Shown here: one piece after another, positions 37,971-51,197 of the stretch
Layout of the letters: each line of letters begins with the position of its first letter
How positions within the stretch are numbered: position 1 is the stretch's first letter
NCBI GenBank assembly: GCA_003508835.1
Contig: PUFA01000685.1
Coordinates: forward strand, 1-64,000
Source of the DNA: Eonycteris spelaea
Taxonomy: Eukaryota > Chordata > Mammalia > Chiroptera > Pteropodidae
DNA: 64,000 nt
Direction of reading: 5' to 3'
Made by a program: the position numbers and the translations under genes
The notes under the pieces: model-generated
The model's database searches: none
What the model saw: the letters and a program-made list of their open reading frames with translations, nothing else
What the model was told of the DNA's origin: nothing

Positions 37971-39012
37971 ATGGTACCAGAAAATTATTCACAGATTACA
38001 GAATTTCTTCTAGTGGGATTTTCAGAGAAACCAGAACTTCAATCTCGCATGTTTGAGCTTTTCATCTCCATGTACCTGATCGCCATGTTGGAAACCTGCT
38101 CATCATTCTGGCCATTACCTCACACTCCCAATCCAAACACCCATGTACTTCTTCCTCTCCAAACTGTCCTTTGTGGACATCTGTTTCACCTCTACCACCA
38201 TCCCAAAGTGCTGGTGAACATCCAGACACAGAGCCAAGTCATAACCTATAAAGGCTGCATCACACAGGTGTACTTTTTCCTACTCTTTGGAGTGTTGGAC
38301 GACTTCCTTCTGACTGTGATGGCCTATGACTGCTTTGTGGCCATCTGTCACCCCCTACAGTACACGGTTATCATGAACCCCCGGCTCTGCAGATTGCTGC
38401 TTCTGGTGTCCTGGATCATGAGTGCCTGTATTCCTTGTTACAAAGCTTAATGGTGTTGCGACTGTCTTTCTGTACAGTCTTGACAATACCCCACTTTTTC
38501 TGTGAACTCAATCAGATGATCCAAATTCTTGTTCTGACACCTTTCTTAATAACATAATGATATATTTGTCAACTGGACTGTTGGCTGGTATTCCCCTTAC
38601 AGGATCCTTTACTCTTACTCTAAGATCGTTTCTTGCATTCGTGGAATGTCATTCTCAGGGGAAATATAAAGCATTTTCTACCTGTGTGTCTCACATCTCT
38701 GTTGTCTCTTTATTTTATTGTATAATACTAGGTGTTTACCTCAGCTCTGCCTCCCCACAGCACACACTCAAGTGCAGTAGCCTCAGTGATGTACACACGG
38801 TGGTCACACCCATGCTGAATCCCTTTATCTACAGTCTCAGGAACAAAGACATAAAGGTGGCTTTGAAAAGATTCTGGGGATGGCAGTTTATAACCAACAA
38901 TGATTTTAGGGCTGAAGAACTCCCCATGATTGGCGGGCTAAAAGCTTTGAAGCCAGAAAATGTGGAAATCAATATTCCTCTTCTATCTATTTGCTGGAAT
39001 ATATTTACTTAA
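37971..39012 (+). pseudogene. Olfactory receptor, family 7-like, without first exon (U4b)
   Basis: ATG at 37971, then [17 protein letters not shown] and SEKPELQS in frame. A missing base near 38085 (gccatgttggaaacc) breaks helix 1. The frame recovers at about 38210 for [23 protein letters not shown] and [15 protein letters not shown], and breaks again after [11 protein letters not shown] (stop 38448-38450). From 38557 helices 5-7 are readable ([27 protein letters not shown]), and the frame runs past the usual end to 39012. The conserved R of the MAYDRF motif is C here (tgc for cgc, a CpG-type transition). The splice acceptor is also changed: tatatcccatcat has lost the G of the AG. The unit has no first-exon block. 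Independent faults in promoter, splice site and G-protein motif make this the least likely + strand copy to function. Confidence 0.85.
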
Positions 39013-40499
39013 TTCTCCTTCTGTGTACAATGTAAGTTATTCAGTTTATCATGCTTTCTCCTCTAGTATATGGACATTTTCCTCCCTTGTGTATTTTCTC
39101 AGTCTTAAAATTTTTCACCGAATTTGAACCAAAAATATTTGGAAAATCCCAATTGTTTTGTGAATTGATATGGGTTTCTAAAGAAAACTTATTTCCAAAT
39201 GGTCATATCATCTCAAGAATTTTATTTTGTGGTTACCAAAGTAATATTTAGGTGTTGTATTACTCACATATAAGAAATTACGCTTCTTGACTAAGTTTGT
39301 CAACATGATGTTTTCAAAAACAAACAAAACAAAAACAAAAAATCTGAAATACAATTTCACTTTGGTCTCTCATTCTATTTTATTTCCCTCTTTAAGTCCT
39401 CTTACTGATAATGTGAATTTTAATAAAATGCTGATTTTTTAAACTGGACTCCTACATTTTTACTCTTATTGAGTTCAAAATCTACAATGCCTACCACAGT
39501 CCTGAAAAAGATTGATTATCAAATATGTATCTCCAGGTAGAATTGAGGAAAATGGGAATTTGATAAAGAGATATACCTCATATACTCTTTAGAAAGAATT
39601 CACCTAAATACTAGGAAGCAATTCTCCTAGTATTGCATTGATTATATGTTTCTTTTCATGCTGCAATCTACTCCTGTAGTATAGAAGATGGATTCCATGT
39701 GTGAGGGCCTGTTTTCACTGAGGTGAAGAATGGTTAGTGTATTTCATATTTTATCTAAATTACCTTCCTGTTTGTCCTCCAAAATTTCAGTCCAGCCTAC
39801 AAATATGATTCCTATGAACAAAATATCTCCACTTTTTTAATTTTTGTCATAACCATTCAATGTTAGGTGTTTTTTCTTGAGTTTTACATATTCATCTTAT
39901 TGTTTTTTCAAGGGAGAGATCTAGAAACTTCTCTCACTCTCAGCATGTTTCTTTCCCAATTCCTCCCACTTTATTCCATGAGCTTCCCTTGGATAAGGTC
40001 TTTTGTGTTAAAATCTTCCCCGAAGTAGAAGGAAAAATTCAAAAGTCAATTTACTCTGTTAGGTGGTCTAATGAATCCTACACTGCATAAAGAAATGTCA
40101 TCTGAATTAAAAGCATGTATGCATTAAATTAGGAAATACAATTCATTCTGAAAAGTAAGGTCTACCATGCTACTTTAAATATGTGTGTCTAAATGTATAC
40201 ATCTTTCAGTTTCATGTTAACTTACTCAAGCATTAATTCTCTCCAAATTTATTTCAAGTTTCTTTTCGACCATAAAGGTGGCATTAATCGAGTCTTTGTT
40301 GTGCATATGCAGGTGTGTTTATTTTTGAGAATGCCAGGCAAAAATGAACATATTTGTATACTTATATACGCTACATATGTGAAATTATTCTTAGACTCAC
40401 CACATCTCTCTAAACTTTTCTTATTTCTAACAACATTAACCTGAACTAGATTTCTCAGTCTAGACTTCTGAGAGAACTTTATCCTAGGGTTGGGGTAAT

Positions 40500-40924
40500 G
40501 TCCTGGGAGGTCGAGATAAGGTGAGACCTCTTGCAGGTAGGAGAATCATGAAGAAGGAATAACAAAAACAGGATTCACTTGACTTCTAACCTGGTCCTTT
40601 GAGAACACAGAGTTAACAGTAGAAATTCCCAGACCATCCAGACCAGTGTCCCGCAGGGAAATCGGTGCTCAGAAGTGGGAGTAACATTGGAAACAGTGCC
40701 TAATGAGCAGATAAATGAAGCAGAAACTATCTCTTTTCTGTATGTGCAAGCTTGGGCTTTACAAGACCTGTTTGTTATTTTCCATCCCTAAGTCTGAGTG
40801 GGACCAATGCTTTACTTCGTCTTGCTGCCTTCTCTGGGAACACAGCTTCAGTCTCCGTCATCAACCATCCAAGGAGGCATTCAGGCTTCCACAAGAACTC
40901 CTCTCCTTCAGAGACCCCATTGAG
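40500..40924 (+). promoter_or_regulatory. Promoter-proximal block and non-coding first exon of the U5 OR
   Basis: Counterpart of 1386-1795, with donor GTGAGT starting at 40925. It is more diverged from U1-U3 than they are from each other, yet all landmarks (gtgggagtaacattgg, atgagcagataaatgaagc, catcatcaac-type run, cttcagagaccc) are present. Confidence 0.7.
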
Positions 40925-41128
40925 GTGAGTCTGAGAGCCCAGCAGGTACTTCAAAAATAGGGTCAGAGTGGATGGAAACTAATAATTTCAATGTGACATA
41001 TTCTGAGAGCCTACCTAGCCTGACCAAGAGCCCAGAGATGGCCATGTTTGTTGGCTAGGTAGACTATTAATTTAATAAATGTGTAAATTGGAGTTTTTTC
41101 TACCAACTTTGCTTTTTGTAATTTAATA

Positions 41129-41272
41129 CTTATATATATAAGTATTACTTATATATATACATATATATACTTATATATATACATATATATGATATATATA
41201 TACATATATACATATATATATGTATACATATATATATATAATACTTATATATATACATATATATATATGTAT
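41129..41272. repeat. TA-rich microsatellite unique to U5
   Basis: About 145 bp of interleaved (ta)n and atac motifs. The same place in U1-U3 has only a short tatatatagata run. The repeats can pair with themselves and form cruciforms. Confidence 0.95.
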
Positions 41273-42609
41273 TTGGGAGAGAGTATGAAAATTATAATTT
41301 TTTGTTGAATTTTAACAATTTATTATATTATATCCCCTCTCATTATTTTACACGTAAAATTAAAGAAGTACAAATTAGTAGTTGATAGTTGGTCACAGTG
41401 ATAGGTAGCATGGCAAAGGGAATGATATTAGCATTAATATGATGGCTAGATGGAGGGCCAGTGAAGGGAAGGAGCAATCAGGGGGATCATTTTATGAATT
41501 ATAAAAATGGCTTACCAAACTACTATATACTTGAAGCTAATTTAAATAAATAAATTTTAAAGATCTTTATATGTCCTCACCCATCTTTTGATGCGCATTC
41601 TTTTGCATTCATTAAGGATCAATCTATCCTTTCCTAAGCACATCTGAATCTCTTATGTTTTTATAGGTAGAAATTATAATAGTAGATAGTACTTCCTCCA
41701 TAGCTTATCAAAAGTATATTTTTTATATTTATCTTACCAAGATTTGCCCATTATCTTGAATAAGAGACTCATAAAAATGTAAATAAATTATTGTATTTTA
41801 TATCATTTCTTTTAGAATTAGTCTTACATACTAATCAACTTGACAATACAGTTACTTAAATTTATTATTTTAACTTGGTCATATTTTCCCATTCCTTAAC
41901 ATTTGTTCTGTATAAAGCACATATTGTGAAACCACACATGTAAGCAAAACGAATGAGGTCCTTACTCTTTGGATCTCACGTGACACAAGAGAAGGCCCAG
42001 TATAATGAAATGATTCAATATGACATCATCTCCTTGGGGACAAAAGTATGAAGAAAGGACACCAATAGTTACAGCATAAGCCAAATTTTAAAGACTTAGT
42101 CTGGGGAGCACTTTTCATGTTAGATAAGGAAGAGAACCAGGACTAGTGTACCCATCAGATGTGTTACAAAAACGTCAAAACTCAAAGCCCCAAAATAACA
42201 AAGGAAAGAATTTCACAAAAAAAAAAAAAGTGAGGTAAAGGGTCAGGCTCAACAGTCCTGGGGCATATAAAAACAGAGGTGGTCAAAATAATGTGTAATA
42301 AGTGCAGGAATAACAATTAGATCAGGGCTGAGGTGGACACTGTGATAATGCCAGCGGGGTGGTAAAGACCCGGTGAGTGTGAGGTCCCTGAGTCTGAGGG
42401 GACTGGAACACCCATACCGACTGCCTCTTCAATCTGCACCTGACTCTCTGTGGGCTCGACATCCTTCTTGCTTTACCCTCAGTGGTTAGAAGTGGTCTTT
42501 TAAAACTATTCTTGTATTTAATGCAGAGGATTAGAGAGTTTTTTTAAATTCTTCCAAAGTAAGGCATTCTTTTTATGTTGCAACCCAGCATGCCTAAAAA
42601 AAACCACAG

Positions 42610-42611
<2 letters not shown>

Positions 42612-42657
<46 letters not shown>
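42612..42657. repeat. CA microsatellite in U5 intron
   Basis: About 22 CA dinucleotides at the unit-locked site. Confidence 0.97.
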
Positions 42658-42660
<3 letters not shown>

Positions 42661-43630
42661 ACTGACAGACAACCATGAAATGAGTATATATGTACTCTAT
42701 ATTTGAAACACTCTCATATTTTCTTTTATGACATCTAGATTCTGTTCTAGTTAATTCTTACAACCAGTCTGACATGCTACCGGGTCCTATATAGAATACA
42801 GAAAACAGTCCTCTGGCATGTCCTCCACATCTAGGTCAGCATTGCCTCCTTCTCTTCCTTCTCTCATCATCAACAATTTCTGGGAGAAGTTCCCTCACCG
42901 CTGTATGGATGTTTATTTATTCATCTACTGTTTCCAACTCAGCTAAGTCTGGTGTGAAAGTGGTGATGTATATAACATGCTGCATGCCTCAAGCACTCAC
43001 TCTGTCAAAGGAAGAAAAGACATAGATCTAAGAGGAAACTCCACCATATGCATCCTAATATGGAATTAACTTGATGAGAAAATATCCTTTTCCTGTGATA
43101 ATGTTCAGAAAAAAAAACAGGCTCATGAAGGAGAGGATGTAGACACTCTGAAAGAGGACACGGACTTTAGAGGACGGGGAGAGGGTGAAAACTTCCAGTG
43201 TCTCTTGGGGTAACACCAAGCAGAGAGAAGGTGTGTGTAAAGGCTCTGAGCCTTGTAGCTGTGGTGCCAGGTGAACGGGAGTCAGGTTCAACGTTTGGAA
43301 GATTGATGTGAGTACAAGCAGGGCTCTATGTAGGTGAAGCAGGTGAAAAGTTCACAAGACTTGAGCCTTGTGTTTGAAGCTACAAATTTGTCTTCTGTCT
43401 GCATTGAGGAGTCACTGGGATGGAGTTTAATGCGGGAGACTTGTGAACAGTTTTCAATATACAGAGATCTCCATGAGTCAATGTGATTTTCTATTTAGAG
43501 GGTTTCCAGCCTGGGAAAAATGGGAGGGATGGAAAAATAACATTGCTGTGCAACTGGGGACCTAGAGGTGGAGAAGCAATGGAGATATTAGATGCAGAAA
43601 AAAAAATAATCAGCCTCAACTCGTCACAGG

Positions 43631-43662
43631 GATCATTTATTTATCAACAGAAATAAATGATT
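43631..43662. repeat. 12-bp inverted repeat, U5 copy
   Basis: Arms gatcatttattt and aaataaatgatt: 11 Watson-Crick pairs plus an outer G-T pair. Confidence 0.75.
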
Positions 43663-45632
43663 AACTTTGCTAAACATATTACATATATTGTTCAAACCTG
43701 CCACCGTTCTGAATTCATATTACTATCTGCACTATTTGGGTGGTGTTGTTAGCACTAAGAATGTCCAGCTGTCTCTCCTCATTCAAAAAACTAAGAGGTG
43801 ATAGATCTCAGAATCAACACTTGGTTTTCTGACTCCCAAGGTTTTGTGTTTAATGTTATTAACTAATGTCTCATTTCAGCTTTAAAAATCCCTGCTTTTT
43901 TTCTATACATCGTATATTTACTTTTGTAGATCGTAGGTTTATTCTTTGCAAATCTAGTAAGCTGTTTGATCTGTAAGGGGTCTTGATGCCATGAAGATAC
44001 TGCTCTTTTTTTTTGAGTAAATTGTTATTTGTTACTTTATTGATTATTCTGACATAAGGCAAAACAACGGTGTTTGGCATGTCACCATCACCAAGAACAC
44101 TTTTTCTTTATCACAATCTCTCAGAGACCACCGGAAATTATTAGATATACCCCGGTCACTGTGGAACTTCGGCTTCTCTCTCTTACATCTTTTTATCTCT
44201 CTGCTTAACTGCTTTTTAATGTACAGGGCAGAAAATAGTTATATGAAAATGGAGCCCCATTCTTACATGTCAATTTGGAACTTATCATTGGACTTTGGAA
44301 CTATTTCTATAATGTAAGGGGACAAGGTAATCTGATATTATCTTGCCTTGTATTCTTTCTTTCCTCATTATTGTGTCTGGAGGTGAGTAGAATCTTGTAT
44401 TAACATGACTCCAGGAGATATAGTGTGTGTGTCTATGGGTGTGAGTGTGTGTGGTTTGTGGGCCATGAGCATTTCTCCATTTCTTGGGCAGAGGTACCTA
44501 GCTCATATACTCTAAAATGTGTTCTTTATAGACACAGAATGTCACCAACAGATAGAAACTAAGAAAGCATCGCTTCTCCTCACAGGATCCCTTGCAAAGA
44601 TAATAAAGTTTAAGGAATAATATGTGACTGAGTCATTCCTGGGTCTTGAAGTTTCACCTTTAGCAAACAGGTCATCTCATTCCTCGACGTTCTCTCACAC
44701 CACCACTATCATCTCACTCTTTTTCATTCCCCTCAGCATTCCGATTCCTTTTCAGCCTTGATTACTTGAGACAAGTACCAGCCTCAAGACCTTTGCACTG
44801 CTTTTCCCACACAGCCGACATACTTCCCCAAAATATTCCTGTCACTCCTGTATCTTCCTGAGGTCTCAGTTCAAAGAATGCTGATTTCAAGTCTTACTCA
44901 ACTACATTAAAAATACATGCCATCTCTGTTCTTTTATACCTACTCTCTTTCTTTTTCAGAGCACATGAAGCATCTAACATCGTATGTGGTTTTTTCACCA
45001 CCCTATATTATTTCTCTGTGTTTGGATTGTAGGGACTTCTGTTTTTCAGCACCCTGTTTTCTTTGGTGAGAGAAAGGTCAGGATTCAGCACATATTCCTC
45101 AATGAGTGTGTATGACATCATTTCCTCATAGAAAGTGTTTGAAGACAGAGGACCAATAGTTTAGCATAAGCAGGATTTTATAATATGTCTAAGGAGCACT
45201 TTGCATGTTGAAAACAGAATAGAACTAGGACCAGTGCACCCATCAAATATGTTCTGAAAGAGGTCAAAACTCAAACCAAAAACAGCAAAGGTAACAAGAA
45301 AAGTGAGACAGGGCCAGCCTCATTCACTAAGTGCCCTATGAAAACAAGGGTGCTAAATAAACGTGAAATGGGTGCAGGAATCACAAATTCTATGTGAAAA
45401 ATTTCTCATTAAACCTGTATAAGAAGTCATTTGTTTGGCACACTGCTGACAGTGAAAAAGGAGTTCCAATTTAGAGGGAAAATTATTTAAAGGATCAGAT
45501 GTCTACAAACCCACATATATATCATATATACATTTCAATGCAAAATACAAATTGTAGCATTTCAAGATTTAGCAATACCAATGTTTGTTAATTAATTATA
45601 TAAATTTTTTTTCCCAGTCATTACACTAACAC

Positions 45633-46547
45633 ATGGTACCAGAAAATTATTCACAGATTACAGAATTTCTTCTCATGGGATTATCGGAGGAACCAGAACT
45701 GCAACCGCTCATATTTGGGGTTTTCTTCTTCATGTACCTGAATAATGGTTGGAAACCTGCTCATCGTCCTGGCCATCACTTCACACTCCCACCTCCACAC
45801 ACCCATGTACTTCTTTCTCTCAAACCTGTCTTTTGTGGACATCTGTTTCACCTCTACCACCATCCCAAAGATGCTGGTGAACATCCAGACACAGAGCCAA
45901 GTCATAACCTATAAAGGCTGCATCACACAGGTGTACTTTTTCCTACTCTTTATAGTGTTGGACAACTTCCTCTTGACCGTGATGGCCTATGACCGCTTTG
46001 TGGCCATCTGTCATCCCCTGCACTACACAGTCATCATGAATCCCCGGCTCTGTGGACTGCTGCTTCTGGTGTCCTGGATCATGAGTGCCATGTATTCCTT
46101 GTTACAAAGCGTAACAGTATTGAGACTGTCATTCTGTACAGTCTTGAAAATCCCCCACTTTTTCTGTGAACTCAATCAGATGATCCAACTTGCCTGTTCT
46201 GACACCTTTCTTTATATAATAATATATTTTGCAGCTGGACTGTTGGTGGTATTCCCCTTACAGGGATCCTTTACTCTTACTCTAAGATCGTTTCTTGCAA
46301 TGGAATCATCAGTTCAGGGGAAATATAAAGCATTTTCTACCTGTGTGTCTCACCTCTCTGTTGTCTTCTTATTTTACTGCACAGGCCTAGGAGTGTACCT
46401 CAGCGCTACCTCTTCCCACAGCACACACTCAAGTGCGTAGCCTCAGTGATGTACACGTGGTCACACCCATGCTGAACCCCTTTATCTACAGTCTCAGGAA
46501 CAAAGACATAAAGGGCTTTGAAAAGATTCTGTGGGGTTGCAGCTTAA
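45633..46547 (+). pseudogene. Olfactory receptor, family 7-like, best-preserved copy (U5)
   Basis: Acceptor ttttcccag ends at 45617 and the ATG is at 45633 ([28 protein letters not shown]). A two-base loss at about 45743 (gaataatgg; U3 has gaatgcaatgg) shifts the frame. From 45745 one frame then runs 231 codons: [94 protein letters not shown] and [17 protein letters not shown]. It is interrupted only by a garbled, in-phase stretch after DTFLY and a stop just after THSSA (46438-46440), where one base is missing. [13 protein letters not shown] follows with small indels and ends at TAA 46545-46547. A handful of indels separates it from a normal OR of ~305 codons, all in contexts typical of read errors. 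It is the best candidate for a working receptor. Confidence 0.88.
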
Positions 46548-46756
46548 AACAAACAACTGTTTTAGGCTGAAAAATACCCCATGATTGGCGGGCTAAAAGT
46601 TTTGAAGCCAAAAATGTGGAAGTCGAATGTTCCTCCTATTTATTTGCTGGAATATCTATTTACTTAATTCTCCTTTGTGTACAATGTAAGTAATTCAATT
46701 TATCATGCTTTCTCTTCTAATATATGGACATTTTCCTCCCTTGTACATTTTCCCAG

Positions 46757-48097
46757 TCTTAACAAGTTTTACCCAAATTTGAACCAAAAATATTTGGAAA
46801 ACCCAATTACTTTGTGAATTCATATGGATTCTTAAGAAAATTTCTTCTCAAATGCTCATATCAATCAAGAATTTTAATTTGTGTTGCTGAAAGAATTTCA
46901 TGTGTTGCATTACTCACATATAACAAATAACACTTCTTAACTAAGTTTGTTAACATGATGTTTTCAAAAAAAAAAAAACCTGAAATACAATTTCACTTGG
47001 GACTGTCATTCTATTTTGTTTCACTCCCTTAAGGCCTCTACTGACAATGTGGACTTTCATAATCTGCTGAGTTTTTTTTTAACTTGACTCTTCCTTCTTT
47101 ACTCTTATTGAGCTTAGCTACAATGCCTACCATAGTCCCTAAAAGGATTGATTATCAAATATGTATCTCCAGGTAGAATTGTGAGGAAAATGGAAATTTG
47201 ATAAAGAGATATACCTCATATAGTCTTTAGAAAGAATTCACCTTAAATACTAGGAAGTATTTCACCTAGTATTGCATTGATTACTATGCAAATATTTCTT
47301 TTGCATGCTGCTATCTACTCCTGAAGTATAGAAGATGGATTCCATGTGTGAGGGCCTGTTTTTACTGAGGTGAAGAATGGTTAGTGTATTTACAATTTAT
47401 AACTAAATTACCTTCCTGTTTGTCCTCCAAAATTTCTGTCTTGCCTACAAATATGATTCCTATAAACAAATATCTCCACTTTTCTTAATTTTCTCATAAC
47501 CACTTAAATGTTAGGTGTTTTTTCTTGTTTTACATATTCATCTTAATGTTGTTTCAAGGAGAGATCTAGAAACATCTCTTGCTCCAGTATGTTTCCTTTC
47601 CCAATCCCTCCCACTTTATTCTATGCTTCCCTTGGATAAGGTCTTTTGTGTTAAAATCTCACCTCAAGTAGAAGGAAAAATTCAAAAGCAATTTACTCTG
47701 TTAGGTGGTCTAATGAATCCTACACTGCATAAATGTAAATGTCATATGAATTTAAAGCCTTTGTGCATTAAATTAGGAAATATGATTCATTCTGAAAAGT
47801 AAGGTCCACTTCTACTTTAAATATGTGTGTCTAAATGTATACATCTTTCAGTTTCATGTTAACTTAATCAAGCATTCTATTCTCTCCAAATTTCTTTCAA
47901 GTTTCTTTTTGACCTTAAAGTGACATTATTAATGAGTCTTTGTTGTGCATATGCAGGTGTGTTTATTTTGAGAATGTCAGGCAAAAGTACATATATGTAT
48001 ACTTATATACACTCCATATGTGAAATTATTCTTAACTCACCAAATCTTTCTAAACATTTCCTTATTTCTAACAACATTCACCTGAATAGATTTCTCA
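46757..48097 (+). repeat. Partial tandem unit U6a
   Basis: Copy of U4a that ends at the same base (tagatttctca) before entering block C2. It also lacks the first-exon block. It differs from U4a by a few percent, much of it indels. Confidence 0.9.
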
Positions 48098-48809
48098 TTT
48101 CACATCACCATCAGGAATAAAGAAAAGAGGATCAGAATCATTGCATTTTTTTTACAATTCTAAAACAAAAATTTAACTGTTCCATACCTTTTTGAATTGT
48201 ATATGTGTGTGTCTATGTATGTATGTATATACTTATTCAGAATGTATTCTTGATTTTTATGACCCTTTAATTCTGAAATTTATGCATTTTAAAGATGACA
48301 CAAATGAATTGAAAAATATTCTGTGCTCCCATTGGAAGATGTAATATCTCATACTACTACTGTTAAAGAGAAAACTACAGGCTTCATAAGTGTCACTGTT
48401 GCTAATAGCTCATAATGTCAAACCAAGAGTTAATCCAAATCGAATGGCAATTTCAACCTCTCAGAAATGTCATATTAATTAACAGTGTGGAATTTTTTGT
48501 GAAAGCACCAGTAAGGTAATCTGTCACGTGGTCTCTCTCCATCCTCTCATGAAAAGAGGAAATCTGCAGGATCAAAACCCTTGCTGTTCCCATCCCTCCA
48601 AAAATGATGCCCTGCTCTAAAACTAATTCTTTCTTTTCTTTTGGTGCTAGCTCCCTTGTCCCTCTCTTCTTTCTAAGAAAACAATCCAATATGTCCACCC
48701 TGAGAGTTAGTTTCCTAGTAATTGCTGATGGGGTGCTGCCCCATTTACAAATTTATTAATAAAGACAATTAGATCTCTAAATTTACTCTGTTGATTTTTG
48801 TTTTTTTAC

Positions 48810-49030
48810 ACTATCCAAAGTAACCTGTAGATTTAATGTAACCCCTATCAAAATTTCAATATTGTTTTTTTCACAGAAATAGGAAAAAGACTTCTAATGG
48901 TTATATGTAGCCAGGAAACACTCTGAATATCCAAAGCAATCCTAATAAAGCAGAACAAAGCTGGAGGCATCACGCTCCCTGATTTTGAACTATGTTACAA
49001 AGCTATAGTAATCAAAGCAGTATGGTGTGG
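48810..49030 (+). mobile_element. L1 LINE fragment, left piece (C2)
   Basis: Copy of 23826-24046. Confidence 0.8.
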
Positions 49031-49686
49031 ATGAAAATGAAGCTACAAACCCTACTTGACAAGCTCAGGAAAGACCTACCTGGTGGACCTTACAACCCAA
49101 AGACAAAGTAACCACAAAGTAATCACAAAGAGGTGTTATGAATGTAAAATTCATATTTACAACGTAAAAATTCCTAAATTAAACCAGTCATGGGGTTGTC
49201 ACAACTAGGCCTATAGCTTCCTTGACTTATGTCAATCTTTAGCTTTGAAATACTTTATTACCTTTGTGCATCTAAGATAAAACACCTTGAACATGTCAGA
49301 ATCACCTTCTTTTACACTCCCCTTGAAGGCACAATGCCGGCCCCACACCACAAGAACACACTGTTATCCTGTTGCCCACATACCATCTCTATGAGTTGTA
49401 CATGTGAATGACTCTGTACCCACCGTTGTAAAAACTATATGCTTCTCTGCTTTACTTTTTATCCAACCTCAGAGATTTCCTTGCTTTGCTTTCTCCCGCC
49501 TCCCTATCTTTTACCAACGAATGTCCTCAAGCCTCCCTTACATCTCTTCCTTTCTTTCTAAGTACAAAATAAACCAAAACTGCCAAAAACCTGTTGAGAT
49601 TTTACTTCCCATCAATTTTCTCCAGTTTGGGTGACAGATGACTCCCAAACTTTTAAGAGACTTTTTCTTAAGAGGGACATTTACGG
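49031..49686 (+). mobile_element. LTR-like insert inside the L1 fragment (C2)
   Basis: Copy of 24047-24701, with the same split point in the L1. The insertion therefore predates the duplication. Confidence 0.4.
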
Positions 49687-49860
49687 AAATAAAAACAGAC
49701 ACATAGATCAATGGAACAGAATAGAGTCTAAAACAACCACACACATTAATGGTCATTAATTTATGAGAAAAGAGCCCAGAATATCCAATGGGGAAGGAAA
49801 GTCTTTCTAATAAAAGGTAGTGGGAAAACTGGACATTCACATCTAAAAGAATGAAACTGT
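49687..49860 (+). mobile_element. L1 LINE fragment, right piece (C2)
   Basis: Copy of 24702-24880. Confidence 0.8.
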
Positions 49861-51197
49861 GTCACTATTGTTAAACTTCAGAAAGTTTCCCCAAATTTGT
49901 GTGTGGATTATTCTTCAGGCCCCTTAGGCCCAAGAGAAACTTTACACTCCTCCTTAAAGAATTTAAATGTGGGGGCTTCTCTGTGATCATTAGCAATAAT
50001 CTATTATGATCTATGTATAGGACAAGGCAAACTTCTATTTTAGCATCTAACTAAACATCTTCTGACTGAACATCTGCTCTTACTGTCTTGCCCATGAACT
50101 TCTCTCCTCTGATGCCCCAGATGCCTTACCTTATCCTTAGTTCAGAATGTCATATATGTCATTTTCTGTTGTCTCTGAAAAGCTCCTGTATTTTCCATAC
50201 AGACACTCACTGAGAGATATAGATTTCATAATTAATTTTTGCCAATAATGACTCCAGGTATTCTAGACACTAAACTAAATGAGACCACAAAGCCAGGAGA
50301 CCATATGTAAGTTATGTGTAATGCCTGACATTAAACTTCTGATTTATAAACTCCATTTATCAACAATGAAACTAAACGAAACAAACACCAAAGAAAAAAA
50401 ACACTGATAGCTGTATTGCAAAGCGGGTATATAAGCACGAAGTTCCCTCTACTTAGTCCATTTCCTATCTCTCCCTCTCTCTCTCTTCTCGAATCCCCTC
50501 TCCCAGGTTTTCCTGTGTGTCCCCTGTGTGAGTAACAAATCTGGTGTTTTCATAGTTCCCTGATACTTGTTGCAAATATGATAAGGACCACAAGCATCTG
50601 GTCTAGCCACCATTGGCTCAGGTCTGAGTAACAAGGCCTTCCTCACCTTTAGCATCACTAGCAGCAGGCTGAGACTTGAGAGGAATTATGATGAAGTCTA
50701 CCTTATCAGGAAGAGCAGTCAAGGTACTGCTTAAATAGAATGCGGGACACCAAAGTGGAAACAGGGGTTTTAGATTTTCTTGGACTGAAATTATGCAAAT
50801 TGGCGCAGTAGCAAATGAAGTCATTTCACATGAGTAATACAACTATTCTATCCGAAAAACAATAAAACATAACTTACAATGATATATGCCGTATGGAAGA
50901 CATTATTCTTTAGAAATCTAAGTACCCATTAAAGAAATAGGAATTTACAAATTTTCTGATCAAGGTTGGAAACATTTTGTGAAGGTATGGGAAAAAGTAG
51001 AAAAACTGGCTACATAACAGAGAGAAGACAAAACTTAATTAATTGGTTACTTAAATTGTACAGAGAAGTTGAACTCAAACAAGTGAAAATTTCAAAACAT
51101 AAATAAAAGGACCGAGTTCTACAATCAGAATCTTATAAAGTATCACAGATTGAAGGAGACTTTTTCAGCCCCATGAGACTTGTTCATTTTAGACCTG
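49861..51197. other. Intergenic stretch 3' of the C2 OR
   Basis: Counterpart of 24881-26229, with the same possible LTR-like piece at 49861-50230 and a CT-rich run near 50478. No gene seen. Confidence 0.45.

Larger units (their letters stand above)
34341..39102 (+). repeat. Partial tandem unit U4b (right part)
   Basis: Starts at ggcccagtataatgaaatga, equivalent to about 2732 of U1, and continues to the unit end. Together U4a and U4b equal one unit lacking roughly U1 1343-2731, which includes the whole first-exon block. It holds a CA run, the hairpin and an OR. Confidence 0.9.
39103..46756 (+). repeat. OR-bearing tandem unit U5 (~7.65 kb)
   Basis: Complete unit with first-exon block, intron and OR. 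It is somewhat longer than U1/U2, mainly because of a TA-rich expansion at 41129-41272. The intron from the CA run to about 44.3 kb is closest to U4b, and the OR and downstream region are closest to U3/U4a. Confidence 0.95.
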
